Assembly (NCBI GenBank): GCA_041846495.1
Contig: JBGZEX010000064.1
Location: 1-7,772, forward strand
Direction of reading: 5' to 3'
Source: JBGZEX01 sp041846495
Lineage (GTDB): Bacteria > Bacteroidota > Bacteroidia > Bacteroidales > Marinifilaceae
DNA length: 7,772 nucleotides
Of the stretch, positions 7,722 to 7,772 are shown one piece after another (within the stretch, counting starts at the first letter, position 1; each line of letters begins with the position of its first letter). The notes under the pieces are model-generated. The model was not told the DNA's origin, ran no database searches, and saw only the letters and a program-made list of their open reading frames with translations. The translations under genes and the position numbers were made by a program.

Positions 7722-7744
7722 CATACCCTTGTTTTGGGGTACGC
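7721..7744. repeat. Imperfect inverted repeat overlapping the predicted transcription start
   Basis: GCATACCC (7721-7728) and GGGTACGC (7737-7744) pair over eight positions with one A/C mismatch around the 8-base loop TTGTTTTG. The left arm overlaps the end of the -7 box and the likely transcription start, so most of it would not be in the RNA. A DNA operator is therefore more plausible than an RNA hairpin. The repeat is short and may be chance. Confidence 0.35.
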
Positions 7745-7760
7745 AAAAGGTTTTTTAACT

Positions 7761-7772
7761 ATGTTTGTCAAA
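7761..7772 (+). CDS. Start of an unidentified plus-strand gene, cut by the window end
   Basis: ATG at 7761 opens a frame reading M-F-V-K before the sequence stops. It is placed about 35 bases after the predicted start of a well-formed promoter and follows an A/T-rich leader with no Shine-Dalgarno, as is normal in Bacteroidota. Four codons are too few to identify the product, and a start further downstream cannot be excluded. Confidence 0.45.

Noticed and set aside
1..7772. CRISPR arrays, tRNA or rRNA genes, insertion sequences and phage genes
   Set aside because: No regularly spaced repeats, cloverleaf-like sequence, terminal inverted repeats or transposase/phage proteins were seen by eye.

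Overview
This window looks like an ordinary chromosomal segment from a member of the Bacteroidota, most likely Bacteroidales. The evidence is three-fold: upstream regions carry the TAnnTTTG -7 element typical of that phylum, the start codons lack recognisable Shine-Dalgarno sequences, and the first gene has a signal peptide ending in the 'HAQ' style common in the group. The DNA is moderately AT-rich by eye. I saw no insertion sequence, phage gene, CRISPR array, tRNA or rRNA. No new multi-gene system is evident; the least explained part is the short region after uvrB.

Layout. Positions 36-2849 (+) encode an exported two-half M16 zinc metalloprotease of the PqqL/pitrilysin type. It meets a minus-strand gene (2888-3493) for a six-helix DUF308/HdeD-like membrane protein at one shared, perfectly symmetric bidirectional terminator (2852-2892). 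The DUF308 gene is divergent from a tight plus-strand cluster. Between them lie two mirror-image -7 boxes (3520-3527 and 3547-3554). The cluster is prfC (release factor 3, 3572-5149), a small FlK-like hotdog thioesterase (5151-5525) and uvrB (5539-7548), with gaps of 1 and 13 bases, so it is probably co-transcribed.

After uvrB, about 210 bases hold three things. There is a strong intrinsic terminator that works only for minus-strand transcription (7563-7593). Next to it is a short minus-strand coding-like tail with no visible gene body (7618-7680), which may be a gene remnant, a tiny ORF or the end of a small RNA. Last is a good Bacteroidota promoter (7692-7721, TTG-N19-TATCTTTG) driving a plus-strand gene whose first codons begin at 7761 and run off the window.

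Functionally the genes are housekeeping: peptide or protein degradation in the envelope (M16), recycling of release factors at translation termination (RF3), acyl-CoA hydrolysis (thioesterase) and nucleotide excision repair (UvrB). The three clustered genes share no obvious pathway, and their co-transcription may simply be historical.
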